In this document: in pieces, positions 8,022 through 16,405 of the stretch
Numbering within the stretch: position 1 is the first letter of the stretch
Layout of the letters: every line of letters begins with the position of its first letter
DNA from: an uncultured Oscillospiraceae bacterium
GTDB taxonomy: Bacteria; Bacillota_A; Clostridia; Oscillospirales; Oscillospiraceae
NCBI GenBank assembly: GCA_900770015.1
Contig: CAAGIU010000187.1
Coordinates: forward strand, 1 to 21,805
Direction of reading: 5' to 3'
Length of the DNA: 21,805 nt
Position numbers and translations under genes: made by a program
The notes under the pieces: model-generated
Databases searched by the model: none
Told to the model about the DNA's origin: nothing
Seen by the model: only the letters and a program-made list of their open reading frames with translations

Positions 8022-9410
8022 TCAATACCGGCGTTTCATCTGGGACTCGGCTTCCTCGCGGGTAATCTCTCCAACATTGTACTTGGCCATAAGCTGCACA
8101 TCATGATCGTTCAGCTTATAGAAGCTGAGGATGACAAGCGTGGCAATGCCGCCAAGAATCCCTCCAAGATTGGAGAAGTTCCACAGCTTGTCAGCAAATC
8201 CAACGGCCTGAACTGCGCCCTCGCCCTCCACAAAACCGATGAATGTCAGGGCAAAGGTGCTGATTGCCGTTGAAAGCGCCGTCCCGAGCTTGATAAAGAA
8301 GGTCTGTGCCGCGAAGGTCACGCCGCGCAGTTTAAGCCCGGTCTTGTACTGGGCATACTCATAGCAGTCCGGCGTGAATTTATAGAGCAGCATGACGCTG
8401 ACGCCGCCAGGAAGTGCTCCAAGCGCACTGAGCGCCAGGAAAACAGTGAAGTTCTGATATCCTGCGATGAACTTGATCACATTGATGACCATGCCAATAA
8501 CGCCGGAGGCATAGATCACCTTGAATTTATCGAACTTCCGGCAAAGCACAGGCGTCATCGCCGCACCCAGCAGCGTGGGAATGATTGCCGCGAGGGTAAC
8601 GACACTGGCCTGTTCCTCGCCGCCATAGCAGTAACGCGCCAGATAGATTCCCCAGGACGCGCCCACATTCAGCAGGCTGGACACGATGGACGAGGAAAAG
8701 AAGATCAGCAGGTACTTATTGCTGACAATGCAGCGAGCCATGTCCCGGATTGTGTAATTTTCTTCCTTGCCGGAAAGGACTTCTTCCTGCTCAAAAACCC
8801 GTTCCTTAGCGAAAAAACAGATGGGGATCATGACTGCTGTGCCGATGATGGACAGGATAATCACCATGGGGCCCCAACCGCCGACTGCCTGGCGGAACAT
8901 AGGGATCCCCACCGCGACCAGTATTCCCGCAAAAATTGCGAACAGACGGCCGATGGAATTGAGGGACAGACGTTCATTCTGATCGTTTGTCATAGTGGTA
9001 ACAAGGCCGAAAATGGGAACGTCACAGATCGTATAGGCAGTATCCCACAGCATATAAGCGATGGTTGCCCAAATCGCTTTTGCCATCATGGGCAGGCTGC
9101 TGGGGATCACAAACATAAAAATGGTCGCGAGGGGAATGGCAACCAGAGAAATGCGGAGCCACGGGATAAACTTGCCGCGCTTAAATTTGATTTTATCCAT
9201 GAGCATCCCGAAAATGGGATCGTTAATGGCGTCCCACACCTTTGTAATGAGGGCTACGACCGCTACGGTTGCTGCCGCGATGCCGATATCGGTGAAATAG
9301 GTGGTCATCATACCGACAATACCGAAGAAAATATTTTGCCCCATAAAGTAAAGTCCGTAACTCAGCTTTTCCTTCCCTGTAACCTTCGCATTGCCCTGTG
9401 TAGTTTTCAT
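8022..9410 (-). CDS. GPH-family sugar:cation symporter
   Basis: This 462-residue, roughly 12-helix membrane carrier has the start ATG at 9410 with AAAGGCGG at 8-nt spacing. KVWDAINDPIFGMLMDK near residues 57-73 is the GPH (MFS) signature loop. The family co-imports glycosides, pentosides or hexuronides with a cation. The gene follows GH3 after a 218-nt interval that contains a hydrolase stump and a hairpin, and precedes the GH78 gene by 33 nt. The long C-terminal hydrophilic tail (from about 440, ending EITREEAESQMKRRY) is common in clostridial members. Substrate specificity cannot be read from the sequence. The context suggests a rhamnose- and glucose-containing glycoside. Confidence 0.9.
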   Translation of the reverse strand: MKTTQGNAKVTGKEKLSYGLYFMGQNIFFGIVGMMTTYFTDIGIAAATVAVVALITKVWDAINDPIFGMLMDKIKFKRGKFIPWLRISLVAIPLATIFMFVIPSSLPMMAKAIWATIAYMLWDTAYTICDVPIFGLVTTMTNDQNERLSLNSIGRLFAIFAGILVAVGIPMFRQAVGGWGPMVIILSIIGTAVMIPICFFAKERVFEQEEVLSGKEENYTIRDMARCIVSNKYLLIFFSSSIVSSLLNVGASWGIYLARYCYGGEEQASVVTLAAIIPTLLGAAMTPVLCRKFDKFKVIYASGVIGMVINVIKFIAGYQNFTVFLALSALGALPGGVSVMLLYKFTPDCYEYAQYKTGLKLRGVTFAAQTFFIKLGTALSTAISTFALTFIGFVEGEGAVQAVGFADKLWNFSNLGGILGGIATLVILSFYKLNDHDVQLMAKYNVGEITREEAESQMKRRY

Positions 9411-9429
9411 AGGGTTTTCCGCCTTTCTA

Positions 9430-9463
9430 CGAAGGGCACCCCGGCATATGGGGTGCCCCTTCG
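9430..9463 (-). other. Intercistronic stem-loop between GH3 and symporter
   Basis: CGAAGGGCACCCC pairs with GGGGTGCCCCTTCG (one bulged base) around a loop of about 7 nt, 20 bp before the symporter start. There is no T-run after it in the direction of transcription, so it is not a rho-independent terminator for GH3. An RNA-processing or stability element between differentially expressed cistrons is plausible. That role is inferred from position only. Confidence 0.55.
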
Positions 9464-9499
9464 CTCAATAGTTTATTTTTTCAATCGGAACGTCTTATC

Positions 9500-9628
9500 T
9501 TATCTGAAGCGCTCCCAAAACTTCACGGCATCGTCCATCCAGCCTTTCAGAGCGTCTCCCTGGCCTATGCCAAATCCATGAACCAGGTCATCGTAGATGC
9601 GAATGTCCACGTTCTTCTTGCAGGAATC
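9500..9628 (-). pseudogene. 3' stump of a second alpha/beta hydrolase gene
   Basis: Directly after the GH3 TAA, in the same frame, an open stretch reads DSCKKNVDIRIYDDLVHG and continues with FGIGQGD to a TAA at 9500. The last 38 residues align without gaps to the C-terminus of the hydrolase at 13625-14716, with 19 identical residues by my count. They include the catalytic-His segment HGFGIG and the terminal FWE. There is no start codon, ribosome site, nucleophile or oxyanion region. I conclude that a paralogous hydrolase gene once followed GH3 and was almost entirely deleted, with the junction near 9615-9630. Confidence 0.8.
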
Positions 9629-11923
9629 TTAGGTGCTGCTCTGCGCGGCGGTTTGAATCGCGCCGTTCATCGCGGCGATAAAGCCAGTCAGATCCTCGTC
9701 CTTGTGGAAGAAAACCCCAAAGAGGGACTTGAGCGGCATCCCGTTGATGAGTTCCTGTGCCACTTCGGTGGCCATCAGTTCGCCAAGGCCGGTGCTCTCC
9801 ATATCAATCCCCGCACCGCCTATAGCAGCGCCGGCAAGCTGCGCAAACGCGGCGGCAGTAGCGGGGTGGGCCATCAACTCCCCAATCGTAGTCGTCTGGG
9901 TTACAACGAGAGGAACGGTTTTCGCAGTCGTGAATCCCAGCGTTGCGGTGAGGGCGATCTCATCGCTGGCATGGCCGACCAGAACCTCGTAATTCCCGGA
10001 GGGGGCATACCAGTCGTGAAGATCCTCCCGGTAGTAAGAGAGGTCGCGGGCGGTGAGGGTCATGGTGACGCTCTTGGTCTCACCGGGGGCAAGGGGAACC
10101 TTGGCAAAGCCTTTCAGTTCCTTCACCGGGCGCTCCGGGGTGCCGTTGCGGTCGCTGACATAGAGCTGCACAACTTCTTTTCCGGCCATCTTCCCGGTAT
10201 TTGTCACATCCACGCTGGCCGTGACAGAGCCGGTGTCATCCAGGGTGTCAGCAGAAAGTTTCAAATTAGCATAGGAGAAGGTGGTATAGCTTAGGCCATG
10301 CCCGAACGCCCAACGGACGGGCAGCTTCTTCGCGTCATAGTACCGATAGCCAACGAACACACCCTCGTCATAGCGGACGCGCTTGCCGTCACCGGGGAAG
10401 CTCAGATAGCAGGGGGTATCCTCCAGACGCAGGGGGAAGGTTTCCGCCAGTCTGCCGCAGGGGTTTGCCTCGCCGTAGAGCAGCCGGTCTGCCGCTTCGC
10501 CAACGCCCTGCCCGCCCAGGTACATCTCCAGAATTGCCGCGGCCTTTTCTGCCCAGGGGCATTCCACAGGACTGCCGTTGTGAAGCACCACGACCGTGTT
10601 CGGTTGGACAGCGGCAACGGCCTCGATCAGCGCGGTCTGGCAGGCGGGCATCGCCATATTCTTGCGGTCCATGCCCTCGGATTCAAAGGAATCCGGCAGG
10701 CCCGCAAAGATGACCACTACATCCGCGTTCTTTGCGGCCTCGACCGCACTCTGAATCGCCGCCTCGTCCGGTATATTCTGATCGGCGGCAAAGCCTTTCA
10801 CATAGGACACTTGCCGTCCTTTCGCCTTGGCGGCGTCCAGCGCGGAGGTCACCCGGCTCGTTTCAATGTGGCTGGAGCCGCCGCCCTGATACCGGGGCTT
10901 TTCGGCGTACTCGCCGATGTAGACCACCTTCTGCCCGGCCTTCAAAGGAAGGATTCCGTTGTTCTCCAGCAGCACAGCGCACTCGGTTTCAAATTCTGTG
11001 GCCTTTTCATGATCCGCAGTCTTATCAAAGACCGCACCCGGCTGGCGGGCATCCAGATATGAGAAGATGACCTTCAAAATCCGCTCCACGGTGGCGTCCA
11101 GCACCGCCTCGTCCAGTTCACCGGCCTGGACAGCCTTGACGATATTGCGGTCGTTATGACCGCCGGACCCGGGCATTTCCAGGTCAAGACCGGCAAGGAT
11201 GCCTTTTACCCGATCATTGACCGCGCCCCAGTCGGTCATCACATAGCCCTCAAACCCCCACTCGTCCCGGAGGACTTCGGTCAGGAGCCAGCGGTTTTCG
11301 GAGGCGTAAGTGCCGTTGATCTTGTTGTAGCTGCACATGACAGTCTGCGGCTGCGCTTCCTTGACCGCTGTTTCAAATGCGGGAAAGTAAATTTCCCGCA
11401 GCGCCCGCTCGGAAACCTGAGAATCGCAGGTCATGCGGCGGTACTCCTGGTTGTTGGCGGCAAAATGCTTGATGCTGGTGCCGATGCCCTGGCTCTGAAC
11501 GCCCCGGATGTAGGCGGCGGCCATCTTCCCGGCAAGGTACGGGTCCTCGGACAGATACTCAAAGTTCCGCCCGCACAGGGGGCTGCGCTTGATGTTGACG
11601 GCGGGACCCAGAAGAATGCTCACATCCTCTGCCTGACACTCCTGCCCCAGTGTTTTCCCCATCTCCTCAATGAGTTCAGGGTCAAAGCTGGACGCCGTGG
11701 CGCAGGCGGCGGGGAAACATACCGCGTCGATGCTGCCGCCCAGTGCGCCTGTCTTCTTGGCGGGATCTTCCTTCCGCAGACCGTGGGGGCCGTCGGAAAC
11801 CATCACCGAGGGGATGCCCAGACGCTCCACAGGCTTCGTGTGCCAAGCATCGAGGCCCGAGCAAAGCCCGGCTTTTTCCTCCAGTGTCATTTGGGAAACC
11901 AGTTCTTTGATGTTGCGATTCAT
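9629..11923 (-). CDS. Beta-glucosidase-type glycoside hydrolase (GH3)
   Basis: This 764-residue protein starts at ATG 11923 with CAGGAGG upstream. It has the classical GH3 order. The N-terminal TIM-like domain (about 1-290) contains SDGPHGLR, the KHF motif in IKHFAANNQE, and VMTDWGA with nucleophile D231. The alpha/beta sandwich (about 310-500) contains SFESEGMDR, where E414 or E416 is the acid/base. A fibronectin-III-like domain (about 540-645) includes the KELKGF block. A C-terminal extension of about 100 residues (661-764), seen in some clostridial GH3 proteins, follows. The family releases beta-linked glucose or xylose from non-reducing ends by retention. No signal peptide is visible, so it is cytoplasmic. 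It has its own promoter and operator (see 11971-11999 and 11996-12013) and is the first gene of the second transcription unit. Confidence 0.93.
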   Translation of the reverse strand: MNRNIKELVSQMTLEEKAGLCSGLDAWHTKPVERLGIPSVMVSDGPHGLRKEDPAKKTGALGGSIDAVCFPAACATASSFDPELIEEMGKTLGQECQAEDVSILLGPAVNIKRSPLCGRNFEYLSEDPYLAGKMAAAYIRGVQSQGIGTSIKHFAANNQEYRRMTCDSQVSERALREIYFPAFETAVKEAQPQTVMCSYNKINGTYASENRWLLTEVLRDEWGFEGYVMTDWGAVNDRVKGILAGLDLEMPGSGGHNDRNIVKAVQAGELDEAVLDATVERILKVIFSYLDARQPGAVFDKTADHEKATEFETECAVLLENNGILPLKAGQKVVYIGEYAEKPRYQGGGSSHIETSRVTSALDAAKAKGRQVSYVKGFAADQNIPDEAAIQSAVEAAKNADVVVIFAGLPDSFESEGMDRKNMAMPACQTALIEAVAAVQPNTVVVLHNGSPVECPWAEKAAAILEMYLGGQGVGEAADRLLYGEANPCGRLAETFPLRLEDTPCYLSFPGDGKRVRYDEGVFVGYRYYDAKKLPVRWAFGHGLSYTTFSYANLKLSADTLDDTGSVTASVDVTNTGKMAGKEVVQLYVSDRNGTPERPVKELKGFAKVPLAPGETKSVTMTLTARDLSYYREDLHDWYAPSGNYEVLVGHASDEIALTATLGFTTAKTVPLVVTQTTTIGELMAHPATAAAFAQLAGAAIGGAGIDMESTGLGELMATEVAQELINGMPLKSLFGVFFHKDEDLTGFIAAMNGAIQTAAQSST

Positions 11924-11970
11924 GGCGAAACCTCCTGAAATTTTTTCTCCTTTGGCCTTTTACTGCTGTC

Positions 11971-11999
11971 ATTATAACAAGATACCAGAATGCAGTCTA
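11971..11999 (-). promoter_or_regulatory. Sigma70-type promoter of the GH3 operon
   Basis: Read on the minus strand, a perfect TATAAT (11976-11971) lies 17 bp from a weak -35 TAGACT (11999-11994). Transcription would start near 11964, giving a leader of about 40 nt that contains the GH3 ribosome site. A perfect -10 with a poor -35 box overlapped by a putative activator site is the usual design of a promoter that depends on an activator. Confidence 0.7.
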
Positions 12000-12013
12000 C
12001 ATGATTTCAATGA
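11996..12013 (-). promoter_or_regulatory. Putative AraC-family operator upstream of GH3
   Basis: TCTACATGATTTCAATGA on the plus strand (TCATTGAAATCATGTAGA in the transcription direction) matches the motif at 18037-18054 at 17 of 18 positions. It overlaps four bases of the -35 box. A second TCATTGA lies exactly 20 bp further upstream (12033-12027), a two-turn periodicity typical of direct AraC-family sites. Binding by the neighbouring regulator is inferred. Confidence 0.6.
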
Positions 12014-12134
12014 CTTTTAATTCTTATCAATGAACTTGCGATTCTTTTCTTCGGTAGTATGCGAAGGACCGCTCCCAGACGCGGCAAGCGGTGGGAAAGG
12101 GTAAGAAATCCGGCAGAGGACAAATTCCTAAGCG

Positions 12135-13607
12135 TCATGCCAAGGTAAACTCCTTGATCTCCAGACTTCCATGCCCATCACAAAAAAGGAACAGCGGGCT
12201 CTTTTCTTTCTTTCGGATGTTTGCGGCAGAAAGGACAGTTTCTGTAACCTTCCACGTATCAGAGGGCATCACCTCGGTCTCTCCGATGGTATTCCCCTCC
12301 AATCCATCCCTGACCCGGATCCTCCCCCTGAAGTTGCCCCTGCACAAAATCCCAATCCGGACCGTCCCCGTCAGGTCAAAATATTTATACCCCACAAAAC
12401 ATCCGCCTGTCAGTCCCGTTAAAAACTGTTTTCCATCAATACTGCTTATTTGGGGAAATTTTTTATTTTTTCCGTTGCCATGCGGCATTTTTCCGTTGCT
12501 CAGATTGCAGCAGATGCCGGCAGGATATGCTCCGATACCGGACAACGGCTCTCCGTTCAGCCCGCAGGACGTCATCGCTACTTGTTCAATTTTTCCGTCC
12601 GCAGCAATCAAAATCGGTTCTGCGCAGCCTTGCCGGTTATAGCTGTCACCGTGCGTCTGGCGATGATAAAAAATATACCACTGCCCCTTGATACAGACCA
12701 TCCCGCCGTGGTTATTGCCCGTAAAATTCAGTCTGTCCTTCGGCTTTCTTCCATCAATTCCAATATCCCCGTTAGAAATGATTACCCCCCGGTAAGCAAA
12801 GTCCCGATCCGGATACCTGCTTGTAGCATAACAGATATCATGAGTGTTCCAACTGGAATAGAGGAAATAATAAACGCCGTTTATCTTCCGGATGGAACTC
12901 GCTTCAAAGAAAGCATGTCCGTCCCACTGCGTCCCTTTGGTTCTGGAGGGCATGAATTTCACCGGTTCCGAGACCGCTGTCACCATATCATCCGCCAGCA
13001 CCACGTGTACCGGGCCGTGTATCCCATCTTCCTCCTGCCTGATCTGTTCCAGGGGCTTATTGACCGCTGCCGCCATCAGTCTCTCGATCAATGGCCGCGT
13101 GATTGAATTTTCCAGATTGGCAAGTATGCTGAGACCAGCCCCATAATAAAGGCGGATAACCCCGTCATCGTTGATCACTGCCGGATCAAACGTGATCCCG
13201 CGCGTCAAAAGCCTGCCATTCGGGTAATGAACTGCGCCATGGTAATGAAAAGGACCATCCGGTTTTTCCGATACGGCCACGCTGATGGGTTCGCAATACC
13301 CCCCGCGGCAATAATAAAGGTAATATCTTCCGTCGTTTCCTCTGACGCAGTCCGGCGCGTACATATAATGCTTTTCTTTTGTGAGGTTCGGGTCGTCCTC
13401 GCCCGTATAAGCAACCCCCAGGCTCTCCCACCTGCTCAGGTCATCAATCGGTGCAGACCACACCTCATAAGGAAGCATACAAAACGTATTGCCCCCTTCT
13501 TTGTCATGAGAGCCATACACATAAACCCTGTCGCCAAACACATGAGGTTCCCCATCCGGAATATAGACATCCAGTGGCAGATATGGATTAAACACCTGAT
13601 TCTTCAT
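12135..13607 (-). CDS. GH43 glycosidase with C-terminal CBM6-like domain
   Basis: This 490-residue protein starts at ATG 13607, with AAGGAAG at about 8-nt spacing, 17 nt after the hydrolase stop. The in-frame ATG at 13667 lies inside the upstream gene and is less likely. The five-bladed propeller (about 5-350) shows the three acidic residues of GH43. D18 in IPDGEPH is the probable base, D141 in FDPAVINDDG the pKa modulator, and E235 in FFEASSIRK the general acid. The final 100 or so residues, beginning GGCFVGYKYFD and ending LEIKEFTLA, have the look of a CBM6 beta-sandwich. GH43 enzymes cleave alpha-arabinofuranosyl, beta-xylosyl or galactosyl linkages. The exact subfamily cannot be decided here. 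There is no signal peptide. It is the last gene of the first transcription unit. No convincing terminator is visible in the 120 bp downstream. Confidence 0.88.
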   Translation of the reverse strand: MKNQVFNPYLPLDVYIPDGEPHVFGDRVYVYGSHDKEGGNTFCMLPYEVWSAPIDDLSRWESLGVAYTGEDDPNLTKEKHYMYAPDCVRGNDGRYYLYYCRGGYCEPISVAVSEKPDGPFHYHGAVHYPNGRLLTRGITFDPAVINDDGVIRLYYGAGLSILANLENSITRPLIERLMAAAVNKPLEQIRQEEDGIHGPVHVVLADDMVTAVSEPVKFMPSRTKGTQWDGHAFFEASSIRKINGVYYFLYSSWNTHDICYATSRYPDRDFAYRGVIISNGDIGIDGRKPKDRLNFTGNNHGGMVCIKGQWYIFYHRQTHGDSYNRQGCAEPILIAADGKIEQVAMTSCGLNGEPLSGIGAYPAGICCNLSNGKMPHGNGKNKKFPQISSIDGKQFLTGLTGGCFVGYKYFDLTGTVRIGILCRGNFRGRIRVRDGLEGNTIGETEVMPSDTWKVTETVLSAANIRKKEKSPLFLFCDGHGSLEIKEFTLA

Positions 13608-13624
13608 GCGGCTCTTCCTTCCAT

Positions 13625-14716
13625 TCAGCGGTGCATCTCCCAGAAGGAAACGGCCTCCTGGAGCCAATTTTTCACTTTTGTCTCACTGCCTATCCCAAAG
13701 CCATGTCCCAGGCCATCAATAATCTTAACCGTTACATTTTCTTCCCCAAGCGTTTCCTTTAATGTCGGCAGTTTATCTTCGACCTGAGCAAAACCAAATT
13801 CGTCATTGCGCCCGACAATAGAAAAGACCGCCAGCCCGCCGTCCTGGGGCAGGGCTTTGATATTCCAGTCCAGACCATACATGGGAAAAATTGCTTTCGG
13901 CCGGGGCAGGTTGTTCTTATGGCAGCAATCCGCATAATTTGCAAAGGAAAACGCCGTAGTCATAAGTCCGCCCGCAGAAAACCCGAATATGGCATAATCC
14001 TCCATATTGACGGAAAGCTGCTTCTGGTGCTTTGTCAGATAACGGATCACCTGTGTCAGTTCCCGTGCGGCAGCCTGCCCCTGTTTCTCCTGCTCCGTCT
14101 CTCCCAGCTGTTTTCCCACGGGATAACTGATGACCAACACGGAATATCCCATTTTGTGCAGCTTCATGGCTACCGGATAACCCTCGCAATCCGTCACATT
14201 ACAGATAAACCCGCCGCCTGGAACCACAACCGCCAAAGGCTTTCCTTCTTCTCCTATGTAAAACATTCCGGTTAAGTGCGATTTATAGGGGTTTTTGTTT
14301 ATTTCATCCGGGGGATAAAAATCGGATATCAGCTTCGCCCTGCCGCCTTCCACCAAGCCGGTCAGGTAATGAAAAGCCTCCAGCGCCGCATCTGTTTGGT
14401 CTGCCCTGCCCTGCGCCCGCTGAAAGTCCTTATATTTTACAGGCGCAATGGCTTTCAGCACGTTGTCCTCAACATTGAAATACATATGCTTAAAGCCACC
14501 AAAAATCGGATGCTGCATAAAGAAACCCATCTTGTCCTCTTTGGTTCCAGGGCGGAAATGCCCGTCCCGATCATAATAGGCTTCTTCCTTTATTTTTGGA
14601 AAACCGCCTATCCCCAAAAGGGCGGGCAGGAACATCGCGTTCTTTTTATAGACATACAAAGTCAAACCGCCTGCCAGCAATACAACAACAGCCAACACGA
14701 TACACAATATCTCCAT
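13625..14716 (-). CDS. Membrane-anchored alpha/beta hydrolase (esterase-like)
   Basis: The start ATG at 14716 has AAAGGAGG at 9-nt spacing. An in-frame ATG at 14755 is not supported. The product has 363 residues. Residues 2-22 form one hydrophobic helix followed by KK, which by the positive-inside rule would put the catalytic domain on the cytoplasmic side. The triad is visible as S247 in GFSAGG, D305 in GRNDEF and H338 in GLGHGFG, with an oxyanion-type PGGGF at about 166. This resembles BD-FAE/acetyl-esterase-type hydrolases, which remove acyl groups from sugars in plant-polysaccharide loci. The substrate is not determinable. It sits between GH5 (119 nt upstream) and GH43 (17 nt downstream). 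A 38-codon stump of a paralogue lies at 9500-9628. Confidence 0.85.
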   Translation of the reverse strand: MEILCIVLAVVVLLAGGLTLYVYKKNAMFLPALLGIGGFPKIKEEAYYDRDGHFRPGTKEDKMGFFMQHPIFGGFKHMYFNVEDNVLKAIAPVKYKDFQRAQGRADQTDAALEAFHYLTGLVEGGRAKLISDFYPPDEINKNPYKSHLTGMFYIGEEGKPLAVVVPGGGFICNVTDCEGYPVAMKLHKMGYSVLVISYPVGKQLGETEQEKQGQAAARELTQVIRYLTKHQKQLSVNMEDYAIFGFSAGGLMTTAFSFANYADCCHKNNLPRPKAIFPMYGLDWNIKALPQDGGLAVFSIVGRNDEFGFAQVEDKLPTLKETLGEENVTVKIIDGLGHGFGIGSETKVKNWLQEAVSFWEMHR

Positions 14717-14753
14717 TTTACAGATCCTCCTTTTGCCCCAAGAGTTTTTTTGC

Positions 14754-14761
14754 ATTGTATA
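14754..14761 (-). promoter_or_regulatory. Possible internal -10 element upstream of the hydrolase gene
   Basis: In the 119-nt gap between GH5 and the hydrolase, the minus strand reads TGGTATACAAT. This offers TACAAT or an extended TGnTATACA. No good -35 hexamer lies 16-18 bp upstream. A CACGTG-centred near-palindrome flanks it. An internal promoter is possible but weakly supported, and read-through from the upstream promoter is equally plausible. Confidence 0.25.
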
Positions 14762-14835
14762 CCACGTGATATCCGCAGAACTCAGCTTCTTCCCGGCTTA
14801 GCGTGACGCTTCAGTGTGCCTTTGGAACTCACACC

Positions 14836-16404
14836 CTATGAATGCTTCGCCGCGCTGCGGAAAAGTTCTTCCAGTTTGTGGTGCTTTTTGTAGTGGTTTG
14901 TGGAAAAGCCCTGCCACTTCGCAAGAATGGTTTCATAGCTGTCGCGGAGATAGTCGGCAAATTCCCCGTCAAAGCCGTACCACAGCGCCCAGAAATCCTC
15001 ATGGGCAGGGTCGGTGTTCTTGTACGCCCAGCCTGTCCAGTGGATGCCCAGCTCGTTCAGCGTGTCCAGCCAGTGCTGCCAGATGTCCGGGAAGCCCCAG
15101 CAGCAAAACTCACCGGCCAGGACAGGCACTGCCCACTTCATACTGTACTCCCGGAGCTTTTCCTCATACTCCCGCATCCCCGCAGCCATCTTGTCGTGAT
15201 CACGGAAATCGTAGAGGGGGTAGCAGTGAACCTGATAAACCACGTTGTCCCAGCCCAGCGTTTCCGGCGCGGGCAGCAGCTCCAGATCAGCAAAGAGCTG
15301 CATACACTGGATGTGCCGGTCCCCGCTTTCCAGCACTGCCCCCCGCAGCCGCTGATAGAGCGCTGTCACCGGTGCTTTCAATACTTCCGGCAGGGAAAAG
15401 TACATGGCGGCGGAGAGGTTCGCGGAGGTCTCACCGGCGGGCGGCGCGTCCTCAAAGGACACCGGCAGGGCGCACGGCTCGTTCAGGAGGTCATAGATCG
15501 CGATTGCCGGTTCGTCCCGATAACGGTTGCTGATGGCTTTCCAAATGTCGCAGCTCATCTTTTGGTAATCCGGGTTTGTCCACAGGCCGTTGGAATCCAA
15601 CTGTCCCGCCGTAATGGAACCCATGGTGTTACCGCCGGGCGCGCCGTGGTAATCCAGAATGATGTAAAGCTCCAGCTCCCGGCATTCTTTGATGAGCCAG
15701 TCAATGTTTTCCCAAGCGTTGGGCTTGAAGGTTCCGTCTGCGTTCACCAGCTCCTGCCAGTAAACCGGGAGACGGACCGTGTTGAGACCCAAAGCTTTGA
15801 TGTAAAGAAGGTCATCGTGGGTTATGTAGCGTTCCTGATAGGCGGTCAGCAACTGCTCCGCCCTCTCTTTGCCAAAACGGTCTTCCAGAATGCGGCGGCA
15901 GGTAAAATCGTCGATGTCGCCATATCGCTGGGGCTGCGGGTCCGCCATACCGCTGACACGCAGATACTTTGCGAAAAACTCATTGCTGTGCAGCGTATCC
16001 CCCTCCACAAAAATACCCTCGTTATAGACATTCACGCCGGGGATATACGGCGCGGGACGCATATTGCACAGGGCGCTTTTCCCGACTGCATCGAATCGCC
16101 CTTCTGCACGAGCCACCCAGTTTTCGCCGTCCAGGGAGCTTTCGACCTGGAACGTCTCGCCGGTCGTAGCGGCAAAGCGGAGCCGGTTGCAGCGGCAAAT
16201 ACGATCCAGCTCCAACTCAACGCCGGTTTCCGTATCCCGGGCCGCTTTGACAGGCAGCGGCAGCAGACACGCTCCCGCGCCGTCCATCCATCCTTCGCGG
16301 TGGAGCCAGCCGCCCAGATTTGTCCCCCTGAGCATGACCGCCTCGCCTTTCTGGTTGACGATCCTGGTGCCGTCCACATGAAGAAAATCCTTTTCTGTAA
16401 ACAT
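14836..16404 (-). CDS. GH5 glycoside hydrolase with inserted discoidin-like domain
   Basis: This 522-residue protein starts at ATG 16404, one base after the stop of the preceding gene, with GGAGG at 8-nt spacing inside that gene. RGTNLGGWLHREGWMDG (26-42) and the segment from IDDFTC (164) to LGLNTVRLPVYW (205-216) match the exo-beta-1,3-glucanase-like branch of GH5. NEP with acid/base E309 and LAGEF with nucleophile E432 are present. Between residues 43 and about 160 lies an insertion with the look of an F5/8-type C (discoidin, CBM32-like) beta-sandwich (FQVESSLDGENWV, then AKYLRVSG). The barrel should be complete apart from this. It is retaining, beta-glucoside-directed by family. The same GH5 branch includes fungal enzymes acting on aryl rutinosides, which would suit this locus but is speculative. 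There is no signal peptide. Confidence 0.87.
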   Translation of the reverse strand: MFTEKDFLHVDGTRIVNQKGEAVMLRGTNLGGWLHREGWMDGAGACLLPLPVKAARDTETGVELELDRICRCNRLRFAATTGETFQVESSLDGENWVARAEGRFDAVGKSALCNMRPAPYIPGVNVYNEGIFVEGDTLHSNEFFAKYLRVSGMADPQPQRYGDIDDFTCRRILEDRFGKERAEQLLTAYQERYITHDDLLYIKALGLNTVRLPVYWQELVNADGTFKPNAWENIDWLIKECRELELYIILDYHGAPGGNTMGSITAGQLDSNGLWTNPDYQKMSCDIWKAISNRYRDEPAIAIYDLLNEPCALPVSFEDAPPAGETSANLSAAMYFSLPEVLKAPVTALYQRLRGAVLESGDRHIQCMQLFADLELLPAPETLGWDNVVYQVHCYPLYDFRDHDKMAAGMREYEEKLREYSMKWAVPVLAGEFCCWGFPDIWQHWLDTLNELGIHWTGWAYKNTDPAHEDFWALWYGFDGEFADYLRDSYETILAKWQGFSTNHYKKHHKLEELFRSAAKHS

Positions 16405-16405
16405 T

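Noticed and set aside
9430..9463. Hairpin as a terminator for GH3
   Set aside because: The stem is strong, but no T-run follows on the minus strand, and the next gene is oriented for read-through. Kept only as an intercistronic stem-loop.
14754..14777. CACGTG-centred near-palindrome as a LacI-type operator
   Set aside because: Symmetry is limited to the central six bases and a few flanking A/T, no second copy was seen and no LacI-family regulator is present.
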